Assembly (NCBI GenBank): GCA_034211115.1
Contig: JAXHTH010000146.1
Location: 1-28,012, forward strand
Direction of reading: 5' to 3'
Length of the DNA: 28,012 nucleotides
Source of the DNA: JAXHTH01 sp034211115
GTDB lineage: Bacteria > Planctomycetota > Phycisphaerae > Phycisphaerales > SM1A02
The translations under genes and the position numbers were made by a program. This document shows positions 21,841-28,012 of this stretch, piece after piece. The notes below the pieces were generated by a model. The model did no database searches. It was not told where the DNA came from and saw nothing but the letters and a program-made list of their open reading frames with translations. Position 1 is the stretch's first letter. The number at the start of each line of letters is the position of its first letter.

Positions 21841-23406
21841 ATGATCTCTCCACGGCACGCACGGCGAGCAAGCAGACTCGAGGGCGGGCTGATGCGCATA
21901 TGCGCCGGCGCCGCGATCATCGGCATGTTCGGCATCGACATCTCCTCGGCCCGGGGGCAGTGCGAGGCGGCCAAGCTGATGCCGGACGATGGGCACGCCG
22001 GGCAGTTCTTCGGCGCCGACGTCGCCGTGCGCGGCGATGTCGTCCTGGTGGGGGCATCGTATGATGTCGGGAGCGGCGCGGAGGCCGGTGCGGTCTACGT
22101 CTATCGCAGGGATGGCTTGACCTGGATCGAAGAGGCGAAGCTTCTGGCATCCGACGCCGAGGAGCTCGACCGGTTCGGCAGCGCCACCGCCGTCGATGGG
22201 ACGGTGGCCCTTGTTGGCGCCTGGGGCGATGACGATGCCTATCAGGGGCATCAAAGCTGCAACTCCGGGGCGGCCTACGTGTTCCGTCGCACCGGCGAGG
22301 GCTGGGTGCAGGAAGCCAAGCTCCTCGCGCCCGAGCCGGAATGGGGCGATCACGTCGGGTACGCGGTGGACCTCGATGGCGATATCGCCGTGCTCGGCGC
22401 GCCGTGTGACAACGACGGCGGGATCGTCTCCGGGATAGTCTACGTCTTCCGATATGAAGGCGGCGCCTGGTCCTGCGAGGCCACGCTGAACCACCCGTAT
22501 CCGTCCGCCCATGACTCCTTCGGGTACTCCGTGGCCGTGCGGGGCAATCGGTTGATGATCGGATGCACCGGGGATGATGATTTCGGTATGGACGCGGGGT
22601 CCGTGTTTGTGTTTGAGCATGACGGTTCGGGGTGGGTTGAGCAGGCCAAGCTTCGGGCGTCGGACGTCCAGGACTGCGACGAGTTCGGCACCGCAGTGGA
22701 CGCGTCCGGCGATCTTCTGGTCGTGGGCGCGCGCTGGAACGACGTGTACGGGCCGGGCTCCGGCTCGGCGTACGTCTTCGGCTTCGACGGCGGGCAGTGG
22801 CCGGAGGAGGCCCGGCTGCTCGCCTCCGACGGCGCGACGGAGGACCAGTTCGGCTTCGCGGTGGCGACCAACGGCCAGGCGGTCGTCGTCGGCGCCCATC
22901 GGGACGATGATCTCGGTATCGACTCAGGATCCGTCTACATCTTCCGAGACGACGGCGCGGCGTGGTTCGAGCACGCCAAGCTGCTCGCCTCGGACGGCCG
23001 GGCCGACGATCGGCTCGGCGCTTCGCTCGCCTACGACGGGCCCGTTGTCGTTGCCGGGGCGCCCCGCCATGATTTGAACGGCGAGAACGCCGGGGCGGCG
23101 TATATCTACGACGATCTCGGCGAGGACTGCAACGTCAACGGGATCTGCGATTCGATGGACATCCTCAACGGGACGAGCTGCGACATCAACGACAACGGGG
23201 TTCCCGACGAGTGCGAGGACCTCTGCGTTGGCGATGTCGATGAAGACGGGCACGTGGGCACCGGTGATCTGCTGGCGCTGCTCGCCGCGTGGGGACCCTG
23301 CCCGCCGGAGGGCGCGTGCATGGCCGACGTCGTTTGCGATGGCGTGATCAATGTGCCCGATCTGCTCGTCCTGCTCGGGCAGTGGGGCCCGTGCCCGCGA
23401 CGGTAG
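21841..23406 (+). CDS. Secreted FG-GAP repeat protein with C-terminal dockerin-like segments
   Basis: The 521-residue product has a signal region (about 14-40, IIGMFGIDISSARGQ) and about seven repeats of some 50 residues of FG-GAP type, each with a D.FG..V....D...VGA..DD...G.AYVF pattern, for example EDQFGFAVATNGQAVVVGAH; these form beta-propellers. Next come Ca-binding-like DCNVNGICDSMDIL and DINDNGVPDECED, then two dockerin-like halves (DVDEDGHVGTGDLLALLAAW and VVCDGVINVPDLLVLLGQW). It is expected outside the cytoplasm. The tail is common in Phycisphaerae exported proteins; whether it binds cohesins or is a sorting signal is not known to me. ATG 21841 follows GAGGAGG; the frame is open from 21604. 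A CATAAT -10-like word is at 21753-21758. Confidence 0.92.
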   Translation: MISPRHARRASRLEGGLMRICAGAAIIGMFGIDISSARGQCEAAKLMPDDGHAGQFFGADVAVRGDVVLVGASYDVGSGAEAGAVYVYRRDGLTWIEEAKLLASDAEELDRFGSATAVDGTVALVGAWGDDDAYQGHQSCNSGAAYVFRRTGEGWVQEAKLLAPEPEWGDHVGYAVDLDGDIAVLGAPCDNDGGIVSGIVYVFRYEGGAWSCEATLNHPYPSAHDSFGYSVAVRGNRLMIGCTGDDDFGMDAGSVFVFEHDGSGWVEQAKLRASDVQDCDEFGTAVDASGDLLVVGARWNDVYGPGSGSAYVFGFDGGQWPEEARLLASDGATEDQFGFAVATNGQAVVVGAHRDDDLGIDSGSVYIFRDDGAAWFEHAKLLASDGRADDRLGASLAYDGPVVVAGAPRHDLNGENAGAAYIYDDLGEDCNVNGICDSMDILNGTSCDINDNGVPDECEDLCVGDVDEDGHVGTGDLLALLAAWGPCPPEGACMADVVCDGVINVPDLLVLLGQWGPCPRR

Positions 23407-23438
23407 CGTCCGGCCGATCGAGCGAAGAAAGATGGCCG

Positions 23439-23465
23439 GCCCGCGGCCGGCGCGCCGCGGGCTTT
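23439..23465. terminator. Hairpin between convergent genes
   Basis: GCCCGCGGC (23439-23447), loop CGGCGC, GCCGCGGGC (23454-23462), followed on the plus strand by TTTGC. It lies between the FG-GAP stop (23406) and the minus-strand gene stop (23467), so it could serve both. Confidence 0.65.
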
Positions 23466-23466
23466 G

Positions 23467-24447
23467 CTATTCCTCCGAGGCCGGCGCGGCGGCCGAAGCC
23501 TGATCCGGCTCCGGCCGCGGCTTGCTGCGATCCCAGTACGCCCACCACGCGAGCTGCTTGAGCTCGTAGCGCACGTTGTAGGTGCCCTCGTACTTCACGA
23601 GCACCCTTCGCATGTCGGGATCGGCGCTGAACCAGAAGTCGCTCTGGTTCACGTCGCCGTCGCAGTCGTGATCGACGCGAAGATGATAGGTGACCACCTC
23701 GCCATAGGGGACGGTGATCGTTTCCTTCCCGACGAACTTCACCGTCGCGTTCGCCGGGTGGAGCGGCGTGCCGTGCGTGTCCGTCTGGTCCGGCAGCAGA
23801 TCGATGGTCAGCGTCGGCGGGTCCGGATCGTCGAACGGGTAATCGCGGAGGGTGAAGGTGAGCGCATCGTGGAACGCGACGGCGCGCGGAACGTGGTACT
23901 CGTCGGACGCGTGCCCGGAGCTGGGAAAATAGCAGAACTGTTCGGCCCTGATGCGCCCGTCATGCTGCACGAACTGCTTGTAGGTGGACCCGCAATCCTC
24001 CTGGCTGGACATGACGAGCTTGTAGGGCTGGAAGGTGTCGCGGCGGACGAAGGAGGTGGTCAGGAACCGGTAGGTGTAGTTCTCGGTGGGGATCAGCTCG
24101 CTGACGTTGTGCTTGAAGACGGCCAGGGCGCTGGGCGATGAGACGTCGACGGCCTTGGTGGTCGTGCGCGGGTCCATGTGCTGGGCGTTGGTGAAGATCG
24201 AGGCCTCGTAGCGGCGCTCGACGCCGTAGATGGGCCGCACCGCGTCGTAGAGCGCCCATTCGGCCTTGCCCGCGTGCCAGGCGGGATCGGCGCGCCAGCC
24301 GGAGGCGGGCGCGGCGGCGGTCGGTGATGTCGTCCGCAATGCCACGGGCACGGCCAGAAGCAGGGCGATGATCTGGGCCCGGCGGAGGAAAACCGCCGCG
24401 CGGCGACGATCGGTCGGGATCGGCGGGGTCGCGGAACTCATCGTCAT
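23467..24447 (-). CDS. Exported DUF3108-like protein (326 aa)
   Basis: The N-terminus has a twin-Arg-like basic stretch (DRRRAAVFLRR) followed by a hydrophobic core (AQIIALLLAVPVAL), so export is likely. The mature part is a beta-rich domain: KAEWALYDAVRPIYGVERRYEA, the central VMSSQEDCGSTYKQFV and the C-terminal ITVPYGEVVTYHLRVDHD, then FWFSADPDMRRVLVKYEGTY, which resembles the end of DUF3108 domains (pattern ...W.F.....R.PV...). The assignment is by motif impression only. A Pro/Ala/Glu tail ends it. ATG 24447 has GGAGG about ten bases upstream. It is divergent from the CsaA-like gene. Confidence 0.72.
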   Translation of the reverse strand: MTMSSATPPIPTDRRRAAVFLRRAQIIALLLAVPVALRTTSPTAAAPASGWRADPAWHAGKAEWALYDAVRPIYGVERRYEASIFTNAQHMDPRTTTKAVDVSSPSALAVFKHNVSELIPTENYTYRFLTTSFVRRDTFQPYKLVMSSQEDCGSTYKQFVQHDGRIRAEQFCYFPSSGHASDEYHVPRAVAFHDALTFTLRDYPFDDPDPPTLTIDLLPDQTDTHGTPLHPANATVKFVGKETITVPYGEVVTYHLRVDHDCDGDVNQSDFWFSADPDMRRVLVKYEGTYNVRYELKQLAWWAYWDRSKPRPEPDQASAAAPASEE

Positions 24448-24524
24448 GGATGGAGCCCTCCTGACATCGATGGTAGGCTCGGAGACAAGCGGCTACGATG
24501 GCCGCTCTCCCGAAAGGCCCGGAC

Positions 24525-24887
24525 ATGTCTGACAAACCCTCGATTCCGTTCGATGATTTCCTCAAACTCGATTTGAGAGCGGCGACGGTGACCGCGTGCG
24601 AGCCCCATCCCAACGCCGACCGTCTGCTCGTGATCAGCCTCGACGACGGCAGCACCGACGGGCGGCAGGTCTGCGCGGGGATCAAACCGTGGTATACGCC
24701 GGAGGAACTGGTGGGCAGGCAGGTGGTGATCGTGGCCAACCTGGAGGCGCGCAAGATCCGCGGCGTGACCAGTCACGGAATGCTTCTTGCCGCCAGCGAT
24801 GAAAAGGAGGGCGGCGGAAAGGACGATCGCGACGTCGTCATTCTCACCCTCGAGAAGCCGGTGAAGCCCGGATCGGGAATCAGTTGA
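24525..24887 (+). CDS. CsaA/MetG-C-terminal-like tRNA-binding protein
   Basis: The 120-residue product is one OB-fold tRNA-binding domain, as in CsaA, Trbp111 and the C-terminus of methionyl-tRNA synthetase. Key blocks are FDDFLKLDLRAATVTACEPH, PNADRLLVISLDDG, RQVCAGIKPWYTPEELVGRQ and VVIVANLEARKIRGVTSHGM, all in the family order. Family members bind tRNA non-specifically or act as export-related chaperones. Since MetRS is not adjacent, it is a free-standing protein. ATG 24525 has AAAGG seven bases before; the frame is open from 24498, but TACGAT there (24494-24499) could be the -10. Confidence 0.9.
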   Translation: MSDKPSIPFDDFLKLDLRAATVTACEPHPNADRLLVISLDDGSTDGRQVCAGIKPWYTPEELVGRQVVIVANLEARKIRGVTSHGMLLAASDEKEGGGKDDRDVVILTLEKPVKPGSGIS

Positions 24888-24947
24888 CGCCACGCGCCGG
24901 GCCCGGACGCCGCCCCCCCGCGCGGCGCCGCCGCGAGAACGAAAGAA

Positions 24948-24970
24948 CGCCCCGCACGGGGTGCGGGGCG
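24948..24970 (-). terminator. Terminator of the PpiD-like gene, shared with the CsaA-like gene
   Basis: CGCCCCGCAC (24948-24957), loop of three, GTGCGGGGCG (24961-24970): a perfect 10-bp stem. On the minus strand it is followed by TTCTTTCGTTC. It lies between convergent stops. Confidence 0.75.
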
Positions 24971-25006
24971 CGCTGAGGGTGTGTCGTCCTCATGCCGGGC
25001 CGTTCG

Positions 25007-26920
25007 TCAGCCGGAGACGTTCGCGGCGGCGGTCTCCTCGGGGCCGGTCTCCTCCGTCGTCTCGTCGGTCTCTTCCTCGGCCGCGCGGCGCCTGATCTTG
25101 AAGTTGTGGCGCTCGGCGAGGGCTTCGAAGCCGAAGGCCTCCTCGACCGATCCCTCCGCGGCATCGAGCTCCTCGCCCAGCAGCAGCGTCTGGATGAGAC
25201 GGTTGGAGGCCAACTGGTCGAACCGCTCCCTGTCCAGCGGGAACTGCCGGAGCATCTCGACCACCATCACCACCATCTTCTCGTCGACGGGGATGACCAG
25301 CGAGCGCTCCGCGGCGGGGATGTCCCGCAGCTTCGTCCCGGACGGGAACTGAAGCGCCCGGTCCACGATCGTCTCGATGGTGGGCATGTGGGCCCGGATC
25401 ACCGGCAGGTTGGAGGGCATCGGATCCAGCGGCAGACCCTGCTCGAGCTGGTATCTCACCCGGAACGCGTTGTCGATGTGGACCGGGTTCTCCGGCTGGA
25501 TCGGCGTCTCGTATTCGATCGCGACCGACAACAACCCCTCTTCCTTCATCAGTGCGCGGATGGAGTCGACCTCCGAACGAAGGCGGTCGTAGTCGGCCAG
25601 CTTCTTCAGGTCGGCGACGACCTGCTCGCGCACTTCGGCCAGCTCGCGGGGCGGGCGCGCCGGGTCGGTGTCGGTGATCCGGAGGTAGATGATGCTCTCA
25701 TCGCTGGTCTTCAGGGGCGGGGCGGTGATGTCTTCCTGGACCAGGACCACCGGATCGCCGCCGAAGGCCCGGGCCCTGGCCACAAGCTGCGCCGGGCCGA
25801 GGCGGTTGTTCTTGCCGTAGTGCTCCGTCCAAGCCATGGCAATCGGAATGAACCGCAGGTCCTGGTCATCGAGCCATCGATCGCCGATCGCCTCGTACTT
25901 CGGCAGGGGCAGGCCGGGGAACTCGACCTGCAACTGCTGCGCCATCTCGCGGTAGTCGACCTTCTGCTCGTCCCAGTCCTCCGGGAGCTTCAGGTAGCCG
26001 TCCTCCGTATCGAGGCGGCGCTGGGTTTCGAGCAGGGCGTCGGAGGCGAACTTGCGGATCTCCTCCCGCTTCCGCGCCACGAGCGTGTTGAGCAGGTCGT
26101 TGCGGACGAGATCGGGAATCGCCTTCCCGCGTTCATACTCGGGGAACGGTTTGCCATTCGGGTTGTTCTTCCAGTGCTTGATGAGGGCCACCCCGTCCAT
26201 CTCATCGCTGTTCTGGACCATCTCCCGGATCGAGTCATTGGGGATCATCAGCCATTCGATCTTGACGCGATCGGGCAGGCGGTAGCCGAACCCGCGCTCG
26301 CCTTCGCCGGGCCGGATGTCCCGGTACTTCTCGAACTGGGCGGCAATCTCCTCCTCGGACGGCTCGGGCAGATCCTCGCTCGCCTCGGCCTCGAGGACGA
26401 CGAACTCGCACTGGACGGAATGGAACTGCCGGCGGGCGAGGGCGCGGAGACGATGGTCCGACAGCTTCGCCGCGCTCTGATACATGCCGATCATCCGCCG
26501 CACGCCGAGGACCTTGCCCAGGGTCCGATCGACGAAGCGGGGATCGTTGGATCGGCCCAGGAGACTCAGGATGCGATCCACCTGTTCCTGGGACATCTGG
26601 CTGAGCATGTTCCCCCCCACGAGACCGGCCTCGTCGGCCTCGCGCACGAGGAGGAACCAGTGCGCGGGGTTTTCCATCAGCCCGAAGCCGGGCACCGGCT
26701 GCTGAAGACGCTGAAGCATCTGCAGCTCGCTCTTGCACTGGCGGAGATCCCGGGCGGAGACCTTCTCCTCGTCCTCGCCCACCGTGGCCCAGGTCGAGCC
26801 GCCGGCCGCGGCCTGCTTCGAGAGCGACTGGATCGCCTGCGGAATGAGGAAGACGATCATCAGCAGCGTGCCGAAGATCGCGAGGATCCACTTGCTGTGC
26901 TTGCGCAGGAACTTGAACAT
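25007..26920 (-). CDS. PpiD/SurA-like membrane-anchored periplasmic foldase
   Basis: PpiD-type proteins are inner-membrane anchored chaperones for exported proteins. The 637-residue product begins MFKFLRKHSKWILAIFGTLL and a transmembrane helix up to about residue 30, the classic PpiD-like N-terminus, then a SurA_N-like helical domain (VSARDLRQCKSELQMLQRL, DRILSLLG, VLGVRRMIGMYQ). Long charged helices and two further alpha/beta regions follow. I do not see a convincing parvulin catalytic block (for example G-x-L-G-x-...), so prolyl-isomerase activity is doubtful and a chaperone role more likely. The tail is rich in Glu and Thr. The promoter is at 27031-27059 and the terminator at 24948-24970, so it is monocistronic. 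Confidence 0.85.
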   Translation of the reverse strand: MFKFLRKHSKWILAIFGTLLMIVFLIPQAIQSLSKQAAAGGSTWATVGEDEEKVSARDLRQCKSELQMLQRLQQPVPGFGLMENPAHWFLLVREADEAGLVGGNMLSQMSQEQVDRILSLLGRSNDPRFVDRTLGKVLGVRRMIGMYQSAAKLSDHRLRALARRQFHSVQCEFVVLEAEASEDLPEPSEEEIAAQFEKYRDIRPGEGERGFGYRLPDRVKIEWLMIPNDSIREMVQNSDEMDGVALIKHWKNNPNGKPFPEYERGKAIPDLVRNDLLNTLVARKREEIRKFASDALLETQRRLDTEDGYLKLPEDWDEQKVDYREMAQQLQVEFPGLPLPKYEAIGDRWLDDQDLRFIPIAMAWTEHYGKNNRLGPAQLVARARAFGGDPVVLVQEDITAPPLKTSDESIIYLRITDTDPARPPRELAEVREQVVADLKKLADYDRLRSEVDSIRALMKEEGLLSVAIEYETPIQPENPVHIDNAFRVRYQLEQGLPLDPMPSNLPVIRAHMPTIETIVDRALQFPSGTKLRDIPAAERSLVIPVDEKMVVMVVEMLRQFPLDRERFDQLASNRLIQTLLLGEELDAAEGSVEEAFGFEALAERHNFKIRRRAAEEETDETTEETGPEETAAANVSG

Positions 26921-27030
26921 CGCTGAAGCTCGTCCTCATGAAGGGGATCGGGGCGACCTGAGCCCGCGCCCGGTTTCGCGCCGGTTGCCCCCATTCCGGG
27001 GTCGGGGCCGGGGCCGGCCGCCGAATCGAT

Positions 27031-27059
27031 AGTGTATGTCGGCGGTTGGGGAAAACCAA
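27031..27059 (-). promoter_or_regulatory. Promoter of the PpiD-like gene
   Basis: On the minus strand TTGGTT (27054-27059) and TACACT (27031-27036) have a 17-base spacer. The leader to the ATG at 26920 is about 100 bases. Confidence 0.65.
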
Positions 27060-27076
27060 CGGCGGCCGCCCCTGCG

Positions 27077-27105
27077 AAAAACCCATGCCCGCGGAGGCAT
27101 GGGTT
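27077..27105 (-). terminator. Rho-independent terminator of rpsD
   Basis: A 10-bp stem AACCCATGCC / GGCATGGGTT (27080-27089, 27096-27105) with a six-base loop. On the minus strand it runs into a T-run whose complement is the five A at 27077-27081. It begins 45 bases after the rpsD stop. Confidence 0.9.
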
Positions 27106-27150
27106 GGTGCTGATCAATGACCGACACGGCCCCGTCGGCGCGGGCCGGGG

Positions 27151-27750
27151 TTATCGGTAGAACTCGACGATGAGGTTCGTGTTGACCTCGAAGGGAACCT
27201 GGTCGGCGGTGGGGACGCTGAGAATCTTCACGCTCAGCTCGGAGGGGTTGACCTCCATCCAGTCGGGCACGATGTGGCCGGCCATGGACTCCATGTTCTC
27301 GCGGGCGAGCTTGTGGATGCGGGCGTGGAGGACGACGTTGTCGCCGGGCTTGATGGCCGCGCTGGGCCGATCCACCCGCCGGCCGTTCACCAGCACGTGC
27401 CGGTGCACCACCATCTGGCGGGCGGCCCAGATCGTCCGCACGAAGCCGGCCCGGCGGACGACGTTGTCCAGCCGCTGCTCGAGAAGCTGCAGGAGCACTT
27501 CGCCCGTGTTGCCGCGTCGGCGGGAGGCTTCCTGCACGTATCGGCGGAACTGCTTCTCCAGGACGTGGTAGTGATGCCGCAGCTTCTGCTTCTCGGTGAG
27601 GCGGACGCCGTAGTCCTTCACCCGCCGGCCGCGGTAGCCGTGCATACCGGGCGGGGAGAGCTGCCGCCTGGCAGTGTGCTTGGGCACGTCGGCGATGGGC
27701 ACGCCCACGCGGCGGGAGAGCTTGACCTTCGGGCCGAGGTATCGAGCCAT
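27151..27750 (-). CDS. rpsD: 30S ribosomal protein S4
   Basis: S4 nucleates assembly of the 30S body by binding 16S rRNA. The 199-residue product starts MARYLGPKVKLSRRVGVPI and contains RVKDYGVRLTEKQKLRHHYH, the S4 RNA-binding domain RLDNVVRRAGFVRTIWAARQ, VHRHVLVNGRRVDRPS, and ends LIVEFYR, all standard. The N-terminal zinc-binding cysteines found in some S4 proteins are absent (Cys-minus form). It is not in an rpsM-rpsK-rpsD-rpoA operon here: it has its own promoter (27866-27894) and terminator (27077-27105). The leader of about 110 bases could hold S4 autoregulation, but no structure is obvious to me beyond the palindrome 27784-27801. Confidence 0.98.
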   Translation of the reverse strand: MARYLGPKVKLSRRVGVPIADVPKHTARRQLSPPGMHGYRGRRVKDYGVRLTEKQKLRHHYHVLEKQFRRYVQEASRRRGNTGEVLLQLLEQRLDNVVRRAGFVRTIWAARQMVVHRHVLVNGRRVDRPSAAIKPGDNVVLHARIHKLARENMESMAGHIVPDWMEVNPSELSVKILSVPTADQVPFEVNTNLIVEFYR

Positions 27751-27783
27751 CGGGTGCGATCCTTAGCGGTTGATCCGCAGCGC

Positions 27784-27801
27784 GGCGGCGGAGACGCCGC
27801 C
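27784..27801. repeat. Palindrome in the rpsD leader
   Basis: GGCGGCG (27784-27790), GAGA loop, CGCCGCC (27795-27801), followed by CCTGCG. The right half plus that tail (GCCGCCCCTGCG) recurs at 27065-27076, just past the rpsD terminator, so copies flank the gene. It could form in the rpsD leader RNA. Confidence 0.55.
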
Positions 27802-27865
27802 CCTGCGGGTCGGAGGCGGGAAAACACGGACCCGCCGGGCCAACGCCGCGGCGGACGAACCTCGC

Positions 27866-27894
27866 AGTAAAGCACAGGCAGCGGCCTCGGTCAA
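27866..27894 (-). promoter_or_regulatory. Promoter of rpsD
   Basis: On the minus strand TTGACC (27889-27894) and TTTACT (27866-27871) are spaced by exactly 17 bases. It lies between the preceding gene's stop and rpsD. Confidence 0.7.
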
Positions 27895-27921
27895 GCGCGC
27901 GGGCCGGTCGGCGACGCCGGA

Positions 27922-28012
27922 TCACGCCGCCTTGCGGCGCGGCGGGGGCTGGTCGGCCCGGGCCGGCGGGGGTGGTTCGGCGGCGGGGGCGGCAGTCGGC
28001 CAGGCGGCCGCG
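27922..28012 (-). CDS. C-terminal tail of a gene running off the right edge
   Basis: Reading the minus strand from the edge gives AAAWPTAAPAAEPPPPAR then ADQPPPRRKAA and a TGA at 27922-27924. It is Ala/Pro-rich like a flexible protein end. Only 29 codons are visible, so neither function nor reality is certain. The rpsD promoter starts 28 bases beyond its stop, consistent with a gene ending here. Confidence 0.4.
   Translation of the reverse strand, partial: AAAWPTAAPAAEPPPPARADQPPPRRKAA

Noticed and set aside
24992..26926. Open frame of 644 codons on the plus strand
   Set aside because: Antisense shadow of the PpiD-like gene; no recognisable motif and no promoter or Shine-Dalgarno.

Overview
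The window is GC-rich chromosomal DNA that looks like a planctomycete, most likely class Phycisphaerae. The best single clue is the secreted FG-GAP protein at 21841-23406, which ends in paired dockerin-like segments (DLLALLAAWGPC / DLLVLLGQWGPC), a tail I associate with that group. Short lipoproteins, toroid-fold and vWA exported proteins, sparse operons and many GC-rich intergenic palindromes agree. The taxonomic call is inference from family knowledge; no 16S rRNA is present.

Layout. 1-645: 5' part of dnaA (minus), then a 514-base gene-free stretch with degenerate DnaA-box-like sites. 1160-8810: a GNAT acetyltransferase (minus), an exported hypothetical protein, rpmA (L27), obgE, a degenerate HD-GYP protein, a HlyD-type membrane-fusion protein and a toroid-fold lipoprotein (all plus). 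9197-11984: three minus-strand envelope genes (lipoprotein, small membrane protein, exported vWA protein). 12201-13126: an MTH1187-type thiamine-binding protein and a lipoprotein (plus). 13192-17407: thioredoxin-like protein, a DUF559 nuclease gene bracketed by inverted repeats, mutS, and tRNA-Ala(CGC), all minus. 17658-21607: an ArsR-type regulator, a 61-residue protein and ileS (plus). 21841-28012: FG-GAP/dockerin protein (plus), DUF3108-like exported protein (minus), CsaA-like tRNA-binding protein (plus), PpiD/SurA-like foldase (minus), rpsD (minus) and the tail of one more minus-strand gene.

Most genes are single units with their own promoter or hairpin terminator. Translation genes (rpmA, obgE, tRNA-Ala, ileS, rpsD, CsaA-like) and envelope genes are interleaved. 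Likely sigma70-type promoters can be read with a favoured -10 of TACACT or TACAAT.

The most interesting signals are: (1) a 17-codon open frame with six isoleucine codons just upstream of ileS, followed by mutually exclusive hairpins, which reads as a leader-peptide attenuator for isoleucyl-tRNA synthetase; (2) mutS carrying an in-frame insert of about 85 codons made largely of three kinds of octamer repeat, placed directly before the Walker A loop; (3) the DUF559 nuclease gene fitted exactly between two inverted copies of a C/G-rich repeat; (4) two identical 18-nt hairpins in the rpmA leader.
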